Source: Rhodanobacter sp. LX-99 (GTDB lineage Bacteria > Pseudomonadota > Gammaproteobacteria > Xanthomonadales > Rhodanobacteraceae). Taken from it: a stretch of DNA of 64,000 bases. The position numbers and the translations under genes were made by a program. The stretch covers positions 1,736,001-1,800,000 of the forward strand of contig NZ_JAHFVL010000001.1 in assembly GCF_018599185.1 (NCBI RefSeq). Reading direction: 5' to 3'. The notes beneath the pieces were generated by a model. The model ran no database searches. It had not been told where the DNA came from and was given only the letters and a program-made list of their open reading frames with translations. Of this stretch, positions 8,830 through 16,849 are shown one piece after another; the stretch's first letter is position 1, and every line of letters begins with the position of its first letter.

Positions 8830-9446
8830 GGGCAATGGGTGCCGTGCCGTGCGCTGTATGCATCGGCCACCGCGCGGCCACGCGATCTGGGACTGATGAA
8901 TACCGTGCGTAGCGCACCCTGGGTCTGTCGCGTCGTGGTCTACCGCAAGCCGCCTCGCGGACGAAAGCATCGCAATCGCTTGGGACACGTTGCACGCAGC
9001 AAGATCAGTCTGCAGTGCGCATCGCGCGAGCGCGAGCCTTGCTGGTCGTGGCATCACCGGCGCTCGCTGATCTGAGTGCGCGCCAGCTGGTTGCCCTGTT
9101 ATGGGCGGCGCATGCAGATCGAATGTCGTTTCGCGATTTGAAGTCGCACCGCTATGGTCAAGGCTTCGAAGACAGCCTGACGCATAGCGGCAAACGTATC
9201 GATATTCTGCTGCTGGTGAACGCGCTGGCCGCCTTTGCCAGCTGGCTCGCCGGCCTGGCCTGCGAAGCCGCTGACATGGTGCATTGGCTCTCGCCCAGAC
9301 GATCGTCGCGCAAACTCTATTCGGTTCTTCACCTCGGTCGCGAAGCACTGATCAAAGCATGGGCTATGGAGCCCATATCACGCTGGTTGGACCGGCTGGA
9401 ATCGCTGCCTGCGGCAACACTCGCCCAGATGCAGGTACCGGCATGA
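8830..9446 (+). pseudogene. IS4-family transposase remnant, 5' truncated and frameshifted
   Basis: Across several frames the translation matches the C-terminal half of an IS4-family transposase as I know it: [13 protein letters not shown] and [13 protein letters not shown] in one frame (8839 on), then [18 protein letters not shown] and [20 protein letters not shown] in another. A frame change occurs near 9035-9045. The catalytic Y-x2-R-x3-E-x6-K signature is recoverable only by reading bases 9100-9123 (YGRRMQIE) in a different frame from the following SFRDLK, so two further compensating indels are present. The N-terminal half with the first two Asp residues is missing. It abuts the truncated RND copy. 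Confidence 0.82.
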
Positions 9447-9508
9447 ATTCGTGGGGATACCTCAGACTCTGACCCCGGTTTTCCTGGCCCCGGTTTTGTC
9501 GGATCTAG

Positions 9509-9877
9509 TTACGTATGGATTAAAAGCCATGGTCTGAACCCCAAGAAAAACAAGTGCCGAAGGTACAGATACAGCCTCTCTAGACGTCCTATACGAAAGA
9601 AACTAAAACCAAGGTCTTTGCCAGCATTTTCATTGAGCTTGTCGCTACTGATTTCCCATATGTCGTGGACCCAGTAGTACGTATTGAAAGGCCTAGCGGT
9701 AATCTCACTTACTCCATGATCCTTTAATCTCTTTTGAATGAGAAGACTCACTCGATGGATCGCGCTCGTAGCGCTGTTAGCTTCAAGGAAAAAAGTGGAA
9801 TGAAATCCACACCCGCCATTGAGGTATGCGGGAGCACTCACAAATACACCTTCAATCATGACTTGATAAGCGGCCAT
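9509..9877 (-). CDS. Putative immunity protein of the RHS toxin
   Basis: A 122-residue protein with no signal peptide and no family that I recognise. It begins 11 bases after the stop of the RHS core/toxin gene, the usual place for a cognate immunity gene. Base composition is much lower in GC than the surroundings (27 of 60 bases at 9541-9600), which fits an exchangeable toxin/immunity cassette. It has a cytosolic look, with aromatic-rich segments (NTYYWVHDIWEI, RLYLYLRHLFFLG). The ribosome site is weak, so translation may be coupled to the toxin gene. The immunity role is inferred from position only. Confidence 0.6.
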   Translation of the reverse strand: MAAYQVMIEGVFVSAPAYLNGGCGFHSTFFLEANSATSAIHRVSLLIQKRLKDHGVSEITARPFNTYYWVHDIWEISSDKLNENAGKDLGFSFFRIGRLERLYLYLRHLFFLGFRPWLLIHT

Positions 9878-9888
9878 TGCTTATACGC

Positions 9889-10803
9889 CTACTGCGCTCT
9901 ATCCGGATCAGGCTTAGATTCTTCCGGTGGCGGTGGAAGCGGTAGCTCCGTCGATTGGGGTGGATTCGGATAATTAGGTACACCCATCCCAAGAGCATCA
10001 TTGAGCACGTTAATGATGTTGTTTGTTCTTGCAATGTCATCCTGTGTTGCAGGCCTAGGCGCAATATCTGGTATGTACTCTGCTGCTTCCGCCGCCTGGT
10101 TAAGTGCGCCAGCAAAACTTGCCGCTACAACGCTCACTTTTCCCCAGAATGAATGCCCCGTCTTGCCTTCAGTCTGATAGTGAGGCAGTCCCTTTGAGCC
10201 ATCCTTCAATTCATGACCCACGTGTTTGAGCTGGCCGTCGCTTCCATGAGCAGCACGCTCAACTCCACTGCTAATCTGACGGCGGTCACCAACAATATTT
10301 TGCTCGGCTCTTCGAGCTCTAATAGCCTGTTCCCGAGTAAGGCGAGCGACTCCCTGCATGCCATCCGCTGTCAGTCGAACAAGCCAAGCAACCGTTTTCT
10401 GACGCCCATCTGGATCGATGAATGTATACGGATTATTGTTGACGTATGCATACCGATTAAATCCAAACCCATCCCCCGAACTCGGCCCCACCGGATCCAC
10501 ACTCAAAAACCGCCCCACCTCCGCATCGTAGTACCGCGCCTGCATGTACACGAGCCCGGTCTCCGGGTCGCTCACATGTCCGGTATACCCCACCCCATTG
10601 GGGGCCGCGCCCATACTCGGCACCGACACCCCATACGGCGTGTACTCAAACCGTGCCGTGATGTTGCCGCTGGCATCGGCCTCCGCCAGCGGCGTCCCCT
10701 GCGGGTCGGTGTACACGTAGGTCACCGTGCCGGCATAAGTCACCGCTGCACACAGCCACAAGCTCGCCAGCGTCAACCATGATGAAATCTTTTTCATAGG
10801 CAT
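9889..10803 (-). CDS. Secreted solo RHS core protein with variable C-terminal toxin-like tail
   Basis: A 304-residue protein. Residues 1-24 form a signal peptide. Residues 25-134 are the RHS core: YVYTDPQGTPLAEADASGN, the YMQARYYDAEVGRFLSVDPVG signature and FNRYAYVNNNPYTFIDPDG, the usual junction before a polymorphic toxin. Residues 135-304 are the variable tail, with a His-rich stretch (KHVGHELKDG, LPHYQ, GHSFWG) that could bind metal, and a Pro/acidic end. I cannot name the tail domain. The gene starts 15 bases after the giant YD-repeat gene and is followed by a putative immunity gene. In ordinary RHS proteins this core is continuous with the YD shell; here it is separate with its own export signal. 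An AGGGA site precedes the ATG at 10803. Confidence 0.82.
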   Translation of the reverse strand: MPMKKISSWLTLASLWLCAAVTYAGTVTYVYTDPQGTPLAEADASGNITARFEYTPYGVSVPSMGAAPNGVGYTGHVSDPETGLVYMQARYYDAEVGRFLSVDPVGPSSGDGFGFNRYAYVNNNPYTFIDPDGRQKTVAWLVRLTADGMQGVARLTREQAIRARRAEQNIVGDRRQISSGVERAAHGSDGQLKHVGHELKDGSKGLPHYQTEGKTGHSFWGKVSVVAASFAGALNQAAEAAEYIPDIAPRPATQDDIARTNNIINVLNDALGMGVPNYPNPPQSTELPLPPPPEESKPDPDRAQ

Positions 10804-10818
10804 GACGACATCCCTAGC

Positions 10819-12705
10819 TCAAAGGCCCGAATTCAGCATGACGCTGCTGTAGTTGCTGAAGGCCGAGCAACCCGCGCTGTTGCACGCCTTCACACGGAAT
10901 TGCACCGTCCCGGTGGCAAAGATCAACTCCCTCCAAGATGTGCCTGAGCCGTTGTAGACGATGTGTACGCCGTCCTGGGGGTGCGTTTCTTCCAGTTGAT
11001 AGCTCGTGGCGCCGATCACGGTCGACCAAGTCGCACTCACCACCGGCTTGTAGGAGGGGCCACTCACACTGAGGCTGGGTGCCCCGGGCGCGGGTGGAAC
11101 CAACACCACGCTGACCGTTCCCGTGCCGCTCCACGGCCCACAGCCGCCGACATTGCACGCCTGCACCCGATACCCATAGGTGCCGTCGGTCTTGCCGCTG
11201 GCACCCCAGCTGGTATTGCCGTTCGCCTGCACCGTGGCCCAGCCGCCGCCGTTGACCTGCTCCTGCAGCGTGTAGCTGGTCGCCGCCGTCACCGCGCCCC
11301 AGCTCACCGTGTAGCTGCCGGTGTTGCTGCTTGCCGGCACACTCAGGCTGGGCGCCGCGGCCGGCGGAATCGTCACCACCACCGCGCTACTCGCTTTGTA
11401 CACACTGCAGCCGCTCGCGTTGCACGCCTGCACCTGGTACGTGTAGTTGCCGCTGGTGGTGACCGTGCTCGTGTTGCTGACGGCCGCACCGGTGTAGACG
11501 ACGCCCCAGCTGCCTGCCCCGAGACGCTGCTGCAGCGTGTAACTGGTCGCTGTGGCACTGGCCGCCCAGCTCACCGCGATGCTGCCGCTGCTGGTGGCCG
11601 GCACCGTAATGCTCGACGGCGCCATCGGTGGCAGCAGTACTGTAGTGCTGCCGGTAGCGCTCCACGGTCCGCAGCCACCCACGTTGCACGCCTGCACGTG
11701 ATAGCCGTAGGTCCCGTTGCCACGGCCACTGGTGCTCCAGCTGGTCAGGCCGTTGGTTTGCACGGTGGTCCAGGCGCCGCCATTGACCTGCTCCTGCAGG
11801 GTGTAGCTGACCGGTCCGGCTATACCGCTCCAGCTCACCGTGTAGCTGCCGGTGGCGCTGCTGGCCGGCGCGCTCAGAGTCGGCGCCGCGGTGGGTGGAT
11901 GGGTGACGACCAGCGTAGCGCTTCCAGCTTTCCACGCGCTGCAGCCGTAGGTGTTGCAGGCCTGCACCTGGTAGACGTAGCTGCCGTCGGCCAGTCCGGT
12001 AAGAGCCGCGTTGGTACCGCTGCCGGTATAGGCCGTGCTCCAGCTAACCCCGCCGTTGCCGCTCTGCTGCAGCGTGTAGCTCGTCGCCAGGTTCGCCGCG
12101 CTCCAGCTTAGTGCGACGGCGCCGGTGTTGCTGGTGGCGGGCACGCTCAGGCCGGCCGGCACGTCCGGCACCACGCCGTAGGTCGTATCCACGGTCACCG
12201 CATTGGACCCGGCCCAACCGCGCGTGCCGTGAGCATTCTTCGCCGACACTTGGTAGGTGTAGCTGCCGCTGGTGGTGCCGGCGCGGCTGATCGACGTCGC
12301 GACGGTGTTGCTGGCGATCGTGGTCCAGCCGCCACCATCCAGGCGCTCCTGCACGTCGTAGCTGGTGGTACTGGCTGGGGCTGTCCAGCTCACCGTGTAG
12401 GTGCCGTTGATGGTGCCGCTGGGCACCGTCACGGTGGGTAGTGCCGGAGTCACGCCCAGCGTGGCCGAGGTGGTCCAGGCACCACAGGTGGCAACCACGC
12501 AGCCTTCGGCGCGATAGACGTAACTGCCGCCGGCCTTGCCGCTCAGCGCCTTGCTGGCCGCGCTGCCGCTGTAGACCGTGGTCCAGCCGCCACCGTTGGC
12601 GCTCTCCTGCAGGAGGTAGCTGGTCGCTCCCGGCACGGCACCCCAGCTCACCGTGTAGCTGCCGTTGTTGGGATTGGTGTCGAAGCTGACGGCACCCGGC
12701 GCGAC
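10819..12705 (-). repeat. Seven tandem Fn3-like coding repeats of about 270 bases
   Basis: At DNA level the 3' third of the giant RHS gene repeats with a period of about 270 bases; the phrase CAGCTCACCGTGTAGCTGCC (plus strand) and close variants recur near 11300, 11835, 12390 and 12650. Units four and six, counted from the N-terminal side, are the most alike (both with YTLQEQVNGGxW and VQACNVGGCGPW), suggesting internal duplication of a two-unit block. Confidence 0.85.
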
Positions 12706-15700
12706 CAGATGCAGGCTCTCGTTGTGGGCCAGTAGCTTGCGACCCAGGTAGACGAAGTTGCTGGTCTTGCCCGTCCCGGGATTCACTTGGTACAGCAGCT
12801 GCCCGGCCTGGTTGTAGAAGTAGTACGTGGGGGCACCGCCGCCCGCGGGTGTCTTCATCACACGGCGTCCCGCCGCATCGTAGGCGTAGTCGCCGTAGCC
12901 CGGAATCTGGGTCAGCTGGTTCTTCTGGTCGAAGACCAGGTTGGCGCCGTTCTTGTTGATGACATTGCCGCGGTTGTCGTAGACGAACGTGCTACCGGCA
13001 CCACCGCTGATCGAGCCCAATTGGTTAAGCGTGTTGTAGTTGTAGGTGAGGGTCTGCCCACCGGCGATCCGCGTGCGGATGTTGTTGAGCGGATCGTAGG
13101 TGTAGCTTTCCGTGCCCCACAGGCCAGTCGCCTGCGCACTGCTCAGTCGGTTCAGCGCGTCGTAGCCGAACACCTTGGTGCGCGGGCCGCTGGCCAGGTC
13201 GTCGACCTTGATGATGTTGCCGTTGGCGTCGTAGGTGTAGTCCTCGCTGAGCACCGGCGTGGCGCCCTGGCCGTAGCTGAAGTTGCTCACCAGCTGGCGG
13301 GCGTTCTTCTCGGCCGCGTACACCGCGCCGTTGCCGTAGACGAAGTCCTTCACTTCGCCGTCCGGGAAGTAGGTCAGGCCGGTGGCGTAGCTGCCAACCT
13401 GGGTGGCGCGACCCAGCGCGTCGGGGGCATAGCTGACGTTTTCACCGTCGGGGTAATGGATCAGGCTCACGCTGCCGTAGGCGTCGTGCGCATAGCCGAT
13501 CGCCCAGGCACTCTGGCCGGTCAGCTGCAGCGACTCGCCGGTCAGTTGGCCCCGCTTGTTGCGGCTGGCCGTCCACAGGCTGAGGCCCGAGGTGGCGCTG
13601 GCCATATTGCCCAGGGCATCGTACGTATAGACCGTGCCCTGGGTGCCAACCGGCGGTGACAGGGTCAGCAGCCGGTTCATCGCGTCGTAGCTGCGCGTGA
13701 TCTTGCCGGTGGCCACCTGCTCCTGGCCGCAACCGGTACCGGTGATGGCGAGGCCTTCGGCGCTCCATGCCAGGTTGTTGGCGTTGTCGTAGGCCATGAC
13801 CGTGCTACCGCTCTCCGGCTCGGTGGTGCGGCACAGGCGGTGGTAGCTGTCGTAGATCAGCGTCTTGGTGACATCGACACTCTGCGTCGCATACAGGCCC
13901 GACTGCTGGATCGACAGCGGGTTGCCGTAAAGATCGCGGATGATGTCCTGGGTGACGTTCTCCGGCGCCTGGACCTTGGTCACCGCGTCGTAGGACGGCT
14001 GGTCGAACACCTGGTAGCTGGTGGTGGTGACCTTGCCCTTGGGGTCGGTAACCTGCCGGCGGGCACCGGACAGGTAGGCGGTGCTCGTGGTCAGCACACC
14101 CAGCTCGGAGTCCTGCCGGGTCTGGATCAACCGACCCAGCGCATCGTAGCTGCTGGTACTGCCGGCGATGCCGGCGCTGGCCGGTGTCGTGGTGAAGTTC
14201 AGGGCACTCGCGCTCGGGTACGAGGTGAAGGTCTTCTGCCCCTTCGGGTCGTAGGTGGTCAGGCCGCTGGTGGTCGAGCCGGCGACCCCACTGATGTAGC
14301 TGTCGCTCAGCACCGGGCGCAGCAAGGCGTCGAAGTACGTCACCATCCGCGCGTTGCCCTTGCTGACGGTGCGGCGCCAGTGGTTTGCACCGATCCCGCG
14401 CTCGGCGGCGGTCACGTAGTCGTAGGTGAACACCGAGGGGTACCACGCCTGTTCGTCCCCGCTGGGGTAGCTGATCTGTTTCAGCCGGCCGACCGCGTCA
14501 TAGCTGTAGGACATAGTGCTGCCGGCCTGGTCGGTGATCGACGTGATCTGGCCGAAGTCGTCGACGATGAGGCTTTGCGTACGGGTGTCCGGGTAACCGA
14601 TCGTCAGCGGGATGCCGCGCTTGTAGTTGCTCAAGCTGGTGGTGTTGGTGTTGCCGTCGGTGAAGCTCGCCAACTGACCGGCGCCGTCGAACGTGTAGCT
14701 CATGAGTTTCTGGTCGAAGCGCCAGCGCTCCTTGAGCGTCACCTTGGCCAGGTCGTAGACGTTCCGGCTCACCGTCTCGCCGGTGGTCAGGTTGTCCGTC
14801 TGCAGCGGCAGGCCCAGCACCCAGTGCGGCAGGTCGTTGAGGTAAGTGGTCTGCTCTTGCACCGCACCCTGCCCGACGATGCTGTTGAAGCGCTTGGTCT
14901 GGGTGACCTGCGCGTAGGCGTTGAACGACTCCGCCTGCCATGTGTAGCTGTCGCCATCCTGGGTGATCACGCGCTGGTTCAGCGGGGCCTGCCGCTCGAC
15001 CACCGCCAGGTTCATGCGTGACTGCAGGTTGTAGCCGTACACGCTCGGCCATAGCCCTGCATTGGAGGCGGCGTACTGGCTGGCCTCCGAGCGCAGCAGG
15101 GTCGTGCCGACCGCGCCGCTGTAATACTCGGTGCGCTGCAACTGCCCCTCGGTCTCGTCGAATCGGTTGCTGAAGGTGTTGCGTACCGCACGCCCCTGCG
15201 GATCAAGCACGTCCGTCCATACCGTACTGACGCAGCCACCGGCACAGTCCTGCAGCCAGCTAGCGTTGTCCGGGGAGTAGTTGTAGCTCCAGGTCTGGCT
15301 CGGCAAGCCGGCGCCACCGAAAGTCTTTTGGATGATCGCGAAGGTGGCGTAGACGCGCGGTGTGTAGGCGTAGCTGCTGTCGTCGGTCGTCTTCACGCAT
15401 TGTCGTGGCACGTAGGAGCGTCCGCGTACCACCGGCTTGACCTGGAACGTACCGGTCAGCCCGGATGGATGCACGATGCTGCCGCTCGGGACATTTGTCG
15501 ACAACAAGCCCAGGCTTTCGCAATCCCCTCCGCCGACAATGATCTCGCCGCTGCGTAACCCGGCCAGGTCATACGACCAGGCGCTGCCATCGGGCAGCGT
15601 GACCTTGTTCAACACGTGGTAGACATCCGTACCGTACTGGTAGGACCACGTACGAGAACCAAGCGGGGACTGCAGTGTGGCGGCACTTATGCGCGAAGTC

Positions 15701-16638
15701 CCAAGCTCATAGGAAAGATCCAACGCGCGACCGTCGCTGGCGGTAATAGCGGTGAGGTTCGCTCCGTCATAGCTGTAGGTAAGGAAGTTGCCGAAGCGAT
15801 CCTCGATACGCGTGACCAACATTGACGCCTGCCGGCGGCGCAGAAAATCATCAATGGCAACCATTGGCTGCACGCCACCATACGACTGCAGGCTCATGGG
15901 ACCAGAACCGATCGGCCGGGTCATGGTAGGTGCCCACCGGTAGACGAGGTGGTTGAACCAGTACTTGGTGCCATCCGGCGAAATGGCCAGGAAGGCCTCT
16001 CCAGGACCACTGCCATCGGTCGCAGGCAGGCAGGTAATCATCCAGTTCTGCCTGGTCACAATGGGGAAGGACGTCGTACCCATCGCTGGTGACAGGGCGT
16101 TTTCGCTGGAACGCTTGAGCAGGTCCTGACTACCGCTACCCGGTATGACGAGTTGGTATCCGGCCCACCAAGTGGCTGGTTCCCAGTCGGCGCCGCCCTG
16201 CTGCAACGCGACGGTGGGGGGCGGACCGAATAGCGTGCATCTGGCATCGCTATTGGATTGATTGATCTCCCAGCCACTGACGTTGGTCTGGTTGGCCGTC
16301 ATTGTCGTGATGCGGGGAACTTCGATATCCCAGTCGGAAAAAGCCCCATCAATCGACTCGGACTCCTTCGCTTCCCTCAGGTGATACGAACGCGATAACT
16401 GCAGCAAGGGCCCATTACCGGGCAGGCTGACGTCGGTCTGCTCGAACGACAGGCTGCCGTTGTACAGGCTCACCTGCTCGCCGAACGGGTTTTCGCCTAA
16501 CGGCTGGATGTCCTTGCTGACGCGAATCAGCTTCTTGTATTCGTCTTCGGGCGTAACCGCCGACTGGGCGTGGCATACACCGGCCAACGCAAGCAGTACT
16601 ACTGCCGACAGGCAAATCCCTTGCCAATAAACGCGCAT
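10819..16638 (-). CDS. Giant RHS/YD-repeat protein with seven C-terminal Fn3-like repeats
   Basis: A 1939-residue secreted protein with a signal peptide (about residues 1-25, ending CHAQS). Residues of roughly 40-300 resemble the N-terminal part of RHS/TcC-type shells (NPFGEQVSLYNGSLSFEQTD). YD repeats run from about 300 to 1300 (YDAVGRLKQISYP, YDALGRLIQTRQD, YDALNRLSSAQ and others) and stop at FVYLGRKLLAHN. From about residue 1311 to the end come seven fibronectin-III-like repeats of about 90 residues, each with a (T/S)SYxLQE or similar strand and a YxVQACN strand. The DPxGL core that normally closes the shell is absent and is encoded by the next gene. The ATG at 16638 has an AAGGGGAAAGAG site. 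Likely a surface or secreted cocoon for a toxin; secretion route unknown. Confidence 0.88.
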   Translation of the reverse strand: MRVYWQGICLSAVVLLALAGVCHAQSAVTPEDEYKKLIRVSKDIQPLGENPFGEQVSLYNGSLSFEQTDVSLPGNGPLLQLSRSYHLREAKESESIDGAFSDWDIEVPRITTMTANQTNVSGWEINQSNSDARCTLFGPPPTVALQQGGADWEPATWWAGYQLVIPGSGSQDLLKRSSENALSPAMGTTSFPIVTRQNWMITCLPATDGSGPGEAFLAISPDGTKYWFNHLVYRWAPTMTRPIGSGPMSLQSYGGVQPMVAIDDFLRRRQASMLVTRIEDRFGNFLTYSYDGANLTAITASDGRALDLSYELGTSRISAATLQSPLGSRTWSYQYGTDVYHVLNKVTLPDGSAWSYDLAGLRSGEIIVGGGDCESLGLLSTNVPSGSIVHPSGLTGTFQVKPVVRGRSYVPRQCVKTTDDSSYAYTPRVYATFAIIQKTFGGAGLPSQTWSYNYSPDNASWLQDCAGGCVSTVWTDVLDPQGRAVRNTFSNRFDETEGQLQRTEYYSGAVGTTLLRSEASQYAASNAGLWPSVYGYNLQSRMNLAVVERQAPLNQRVITQDGDSYTWQAESFNAYAQVTQTKRFNSIVGQGAVQEQTTYLNDLPHWVLGLPLQTDNLTTGETVSRNVYDLAKVTLKERWRFDQKLMSYTFDGAGQLASFTDGNTNTTSLSNYKRGIPLTIGYPDTRTQSLIVDDFGQITSITDQAGSTMSYSYDAVGRLKQISYPSGDEQAWYPSVFTYDYVTAAERGIGANHWRRTVSKGNARMVTYFDALLRPVLSDSYISGVAGSTTSGLTTYDPKGQKTFTSYPSASALNFTTTPASAGIAGSTSSYDALGRLIQTRQDSELGVLTTSTAYLSGARRQVTDPKGKVTTTSYQVFDQPSYDAVTKVQAPENVTQDIIRDLYGNPLSIQQSGLYATQSVDVTKTLIYDSYHRLCRTTEPESGSTVMAYDNANNLAWSAEGLAITGTGCGQEQVATGKITRSYDAMNRLLTLSPPVGTQGTVYTYDALGNMASATSGLSLWTASRNKRGQLTGESLQLTGQSAWAIGYAHDAYGSVSLIHYPDGENVSYAPDALGRATQVGSYATGLTYFPDGEVKDFVYGNGAVYAAEKNARQLVSNFSYGQGATPVLSEDYTYDANGNIIKVDDLASGPRTKVFGYDALNRLSSAQATGLWGTESYTYDPLNNIRTRIAGGQTLTYNYNTLNQLGSISGGAGSTFVYDNRGNVINKNGANLVFDQKNQLTQIPGYGDYAYDAAGRRVMKTPAGGGAPTYYFYNQAGQLLYQVNPGTGKTSNFVYLGRKLLAHNESLHLVAPGAVSFDTNPNNGSYTVSWGAVPGATSYLLQESANGGGWTTVYSGSAASKALSGKAGGSYVYRAEGCVVATCGAWTTSATLGVTPALPTVTVPSGTINGTYTVSWTAPASTTSYDVQERLDGGGWTTIASNTVATSISRAGTTSGSYTYQVSAKNAHGTRGWAGSNAVTVDTTYGVVPDVPAGLSVPATSNTGAVALSWSAANLATSYTLQQSGNGGVSWSTAYTGSGTNAALTGLADGSYVYQVQACNTYGCSAWKAGSATLVVTHPPTAAPTLSAPASSATGSYTVSWSGIAGPVSYTLQEQVNGGAWTTVQTNGLTSWSTSGRGNGTYGYHVQACNVGGCGPWSATGSTTVLLPPMAPSSITVPATSSGSIAVSWAASATATSYTLQQRLGAGSWGVVYTGAAVSNTSTVTTSGNYTYQVQACNASGCSVYKASSAVVVTIPPAAAPSLSVPASSNTGSYTVSWGAVTAATSYTLQEQVNGGGWATVQANGNTSWGASGKTDGTYGYRVQACNVGGCGPWSGTGTVSVVLVPPAPGAPSLSVSGPSYKPVVSATWSTVIGATSYQLEETHPQDGVHIVYNGSGTSWRELIFATGTVQFRVKACNSAGCSAFSNYSSVMLNSGL

Positions 16639-16849
16639 CTCTTTCCCCTTGCCTTGTGCCCGGCGTTGCGCACGGTGACGGGGCAAGGTTGGATCGTAAA
16701 TACTTACGATGTCAACCGTCGAAACCAGCGACATCAGAGCTTTGGGTGAGACGCGTATCACGTTTCCAGACGCCCCAATACCCAGCCCGCCAGTCGCCGA
16801 CCGGGTACTAGGGCATATCACGCATGCATTCGAGGACCCGCATGCCCGC

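Noticed and set aside
10819..12705. Tandem repeats considered as a CRISPR array
   Set aside because: Units are about 270 bases, diverged and in frame, encoding Fn3-like domains; there are no short identical repeats with unique spacers anywhere in the window.
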